Shown: positions 63,548-64,000 of the stretch, piece by piece | Layout: every line of letters starts with the position of its first letter | How positions within the stretch are numbered: position 1 is the first letter of the stretch | Assembly (NCBI RefSeq): GCF_932526225.1 | Contig: NC_064035.1 | Span: forward strand, 13,336,566 to 13,400,565 | Origin: Nematostella vectensis | Taxonomy: Eukaryota > Cnidaria > Anthozoa > Actiniaria > Edwardsiidae | Length of the DNA: 64,000 nucleotides | Direction: 5' to 3' | Program-made: the position numbers and the translations under genes | Notes under the pieces: generated by a model | Database searches by the model: none | What the model was told of the DNA's origin: nothing | The model's input: the letters and a program-made list of their open reading frames with translations, nothing else

Positions 63548-64000
63548 AACAAATGGATAATATATAGGTTTGTAAACTGAGGCCCAATTTTGATCCCTTA
63601 AAAATACGCGAGCATCCCTATCAGTTCGAAGAACCCCCTTCCCCCCCCCCCCCCCCCGGTCAGTGTTTTTTGCCTCAAACACGATAAGTAAAAAAAGTAA
63701 ACCAGACAGGATTTTAATCCACAAATAAATGGGTCTCTTCTTTTATCATATTTCAAATAACTCGGCCGTATTCATTTGTACATTTGATATTGCGGACAGT
63801 GAAAACAAGATTTGATAAGATTTGAAATACCGCAAATTGTAAATATTTAGCAAGCGCTGCATCTCGCCCAACATGTGCTCTCATCGCAAGAGTTATCAAA
63901 CTCATCAGACTACTATAAACCGATTGCGGACGACGTATTGATTTATAGACCGATGAAGCACAATGAAACCACAGAATAATTGGATTTACTTACCATGTCA
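63548..64000. other. Right edge, nothing recognised
   Basis: AT-rich sequence with a C tract near 63640. The upstream exons or promoter of the minus-strand RRM gene may lie here, but none could be identified. Confidence 0.5.

Overview
The window is eukaryotic and metazoan. Every protein gene found is split by short GT-AG introns, and the gene set is typical of animals: a HECW-type ubiquitin ligase, BRCA1, a CDK5 activator, MMTAG2 and a DAZ/BOULE-like RNA-binding protein. A secreted fibrinogen-related protein resembling coral skeletal organic matrix proteins points to a cnidarian, probably a sea anemone. That placement is inference. I see no rRNA, tRNA, CRISPR or prokaryotic feature.

Layout. 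1.5-20.8 kb (+): a HECW1/HECW2-like HECT E3 ligase lacking only its extreme N-terminus, in 27 exons that join in frame. 23.1-25.4 kb (+): a TATA-driven gene for a secreted fibrinogen-related protein, interrupted by an in-frame TAG. 26.0-40.3 kb (+): a BRCA1 orthologue with RING, giant central exon, PALB2-type coiled coil and tandem BRCT domains. Its 22 coding exons total exactly 1,905 codons. 40.5-42.3 kb (-): a five-exon gene for a 170-residue secreted protein of unknown function, tail-to-tail with BRCA1. 48.2-49.1 kb (-): a single-exon CDK5 activator (p35-like). 52.6-58.2 kb (+): MMTAG2 (C1orf35 family) with a coding 17-residue repeat. 59.8-63.2 kb (-): part of an RRM gene most like BOULE/DAZ. 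These are independent housekeeping, developmental and germline genes, not an operon or a pathway.

The rest is rich in minisatellites and short inverted-repeat DNA elements. The most unusual feature is that many tandem arrays are built from a splice junction. The repeat unit contains the last bases of the neighbouring exon plus its 5' splice site, or the 3' splice site plus the first bases of the exon. The real junction is therefore repeated 2 to about 30 times in the intron. I find this at about 8.58, 15.14, 17.19, 19.60, 23.48-23.71, 36.16, 55.49 and 63.11 kb, in five different genes on both strands. The 8.58 kb case is the weakest.

All exon boundaries were set by eye from splice consensus, reading phase and remembered family sequences. 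No search or transcript evidence was available.
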